Source of the DNA: Acidobacteriota bacterium
GTDB lineage: Bacteria; Acidobacteriota; Terriglobia; Terriglobales; SCQP01
Assembly: GCA_021818955.1 (NCBI GenBank)
Contig: JAKASR010000015.1
Coordinates: forward strand, 26,639 to 90,638
Direction: 5' to 3'
Length of the DNA stretch: 64,000 bases
Made by a program: the position numbers and the translations under genes. The notes below the pieces were generated by a model, which was not told the origin of the DNA, did no database searches, and saw only the letters and a list, made by a program, of their open reading frames with translations. Of this stretch, positions 63,468-64,000 are shown piece by piece; positions within the stretch are counted from its first letter, which is position 1; each line of letters starts with the position of its first letter.

Positions 63468-63588
63468 TTAAGGAAGAAGAATAACCTTAACGGCGCAAGT
63501 ATAGCCGCCGGGATTGCAGAAACCAATGACGAAGCCCACATGCAAACCTTAAAAAACGGGCCAGAGGCCGGCCATTCCCGCGGAATTG

Positions 63589-63757
63589 TTTATTTTGCCG
63601 TTCCCAGGCGCGGGTCCTAATCGGAACCCCGCGCCAACCCGGCTTGCGAGCATGGCTGCAGCAATATCTCCGAAATTGAGCAGGCTGCAGACGATTTCTT
63701 TGAAATTGAGCATGCTTTAGGCAATTTCTTTGAAATTGCCATTGACGAAAACTGCGG
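63589..63757 (-). repeat. Partial repeat copy H with three internal hairpins
   Basis: Matches only the half of the long form that lies between the central 'TTTATT' and 'GACGAAAACTGC'. It holds three diverged versions of the CAATTTC-TYY-GAAATTG hairpin (about 63671-63689, 63690-63708, 63722-63738), indicating local duplication of that stem. Confidence 0.7.
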
Positions 63758-63765
63758 CGACGAAA

Positions 63766-64000
63766 GCGGCACGGCCGCTTTTACGTTTAGGCGCTGACGC
63801 TTTCGCCAAGGTCCGGCCGAAACCGGACGCTTTGCGAATACTCATGGCTGCCGGGCATTGCCAGGCGCAATTCCTACGGAATTGCCGGCTTGCTTGGCGC
63901 AATTCCTGCGGAATTGCCGGCTTGCTTGGCGCAATTCCTGCGGAATTGCCGGCTTGCTTGGCGCAATTCCTGCGGAATTGCTTGGTATTGTCGTTAATAG
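63766..64000 (-). repeat. Repeat copy G, interrupted by tandem hairpins, cut by window edge
   Basis: From GCGGCAC at 63766 the repeat follows the family to 63853 (including the GTCCGGT-TTCG-GCCGGAC hairpin on the minus strand), is interrupted by 32-bp tandem units, and resumes with TATTGTCGTTAATAG to the right edge. Confidence 0.8.
63864..63981. repeat. 32-bp tandem repeat of hairpin units inside copy G
   Basis: Units start at 63864, 63896, 63928 and 63960 (last partial). Each begins GGCG and contains the palindrome CAATTCC-TGC-GGAATTG (first unit TAC loop) followed by CCGGCTTGCTT. Units 2 and 3 are identical; unit 1 differs by one base. There are no unique spacers, so it is not a CRISPR array. 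Confidence 0.9.

Noticed and set aside
63864..63981. CRISPR-like array of 32-bp repeats
   Set aside because: Units are directly adjacent with no unique spacers and no cas genes; it is a tandem repeat inside a dispersed element.

Overview
The window is GC-rich, densely coded bacterial chromosome, most likely from an Acidobacteriota species (Terriglobia-like); this is an inference. The support is a VWFA-related protein of the type typical of acidobacteria (60725-62566), a YpdA-type bacillithiol disulfide reductase, LpxC (so a Gram-negative envelope with lipid A), a dnaK-dnaJ-hspR operon, and many exported carbohydrate-active and peptidase genes. There is no phage, plasmid or CRISPR locus. The mobile signals are an integrase remnant beside a tRNA-Glu gene, one AT-rich foreign-looking gene, and a family of short structured repeats.

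Layout. 1-2242 (minus): a molybdenum/tungsten cassette of MerR-HTH/Mop regulator, outer-membrane protein and oxyanion-binding protein, the last cut by the window edge. 2300-5975 (plus): dnaK-dnaJ-hspR heat-shock operon, followed by pgpA. 7443-12912 (minus): response regulator, histidine kinase, metallo-beta-lactamase-fold hydrolase, aminotransferase and zinc dehydrogenase, closely spaced with overlapping start/stop codons. 13187-15612 (plus): TPR protein, manA, integrase fragment, tRNA-Glu(CTC). 15780-23895: Crp/Fnr regulator, a small membrane protein, a hybrid-type sensor kinase and a 1224-residue CheB-CheR-PAS-kinase fusion. 23952-31174: GH3 glycosidase, lpxC, amidohydrolase, DinG-type helicase. 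31420-38574: deoxyhypusine synthase-like gene with an unknown partner, a Tat-exported beta-helix protein, then hyuA and hyuB. 38807-39994: an AT-rich gene whose mature N-terminus resembles animal TIMP inhibitors. 40160-48535: Bax-inhibitor protein, amino acid permease, thioesterase, S41 protease, glutaredoxin, channel-like protein, BON protein, ypdA. 48591-55483: sugar-utilisation block (GH27 alpha-galactosidase, MFS sugar transporter, a DUF5107-TPR giant, stand-alone LarC C-terminal domain). 55620-63281: metG, M1 aminopeptidase, VWFA protein, HAD phosphatase.

The most unusual signal is a dispersed repeat (about 90-215 bp, at least eight full or partial copies between 7202 and the right edge). 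One strand of the repeat carries a C(TTCG)G-capped hairpin that is largely conserved. One copy lies in frame inside the M1 aminopeptidase gene, where it supplies exactly 35 codons just after the signal peptide. Another copy ends at the stop codon of the neighbouring gene, and a third is interrupted by 32-bp tandem hairpin repeats. It behaves like the Rickettsia palindromic elements but has a different sequence.

A second recurring pattern is a -10-like hexamer 6-9 nt before the start codon without a Shine-Dalgarno sequence (pgpA, dinG, hyuB, the APC permease, ypdA and a small Cys-rich ORF), which suggests frequent leaderless transcription.
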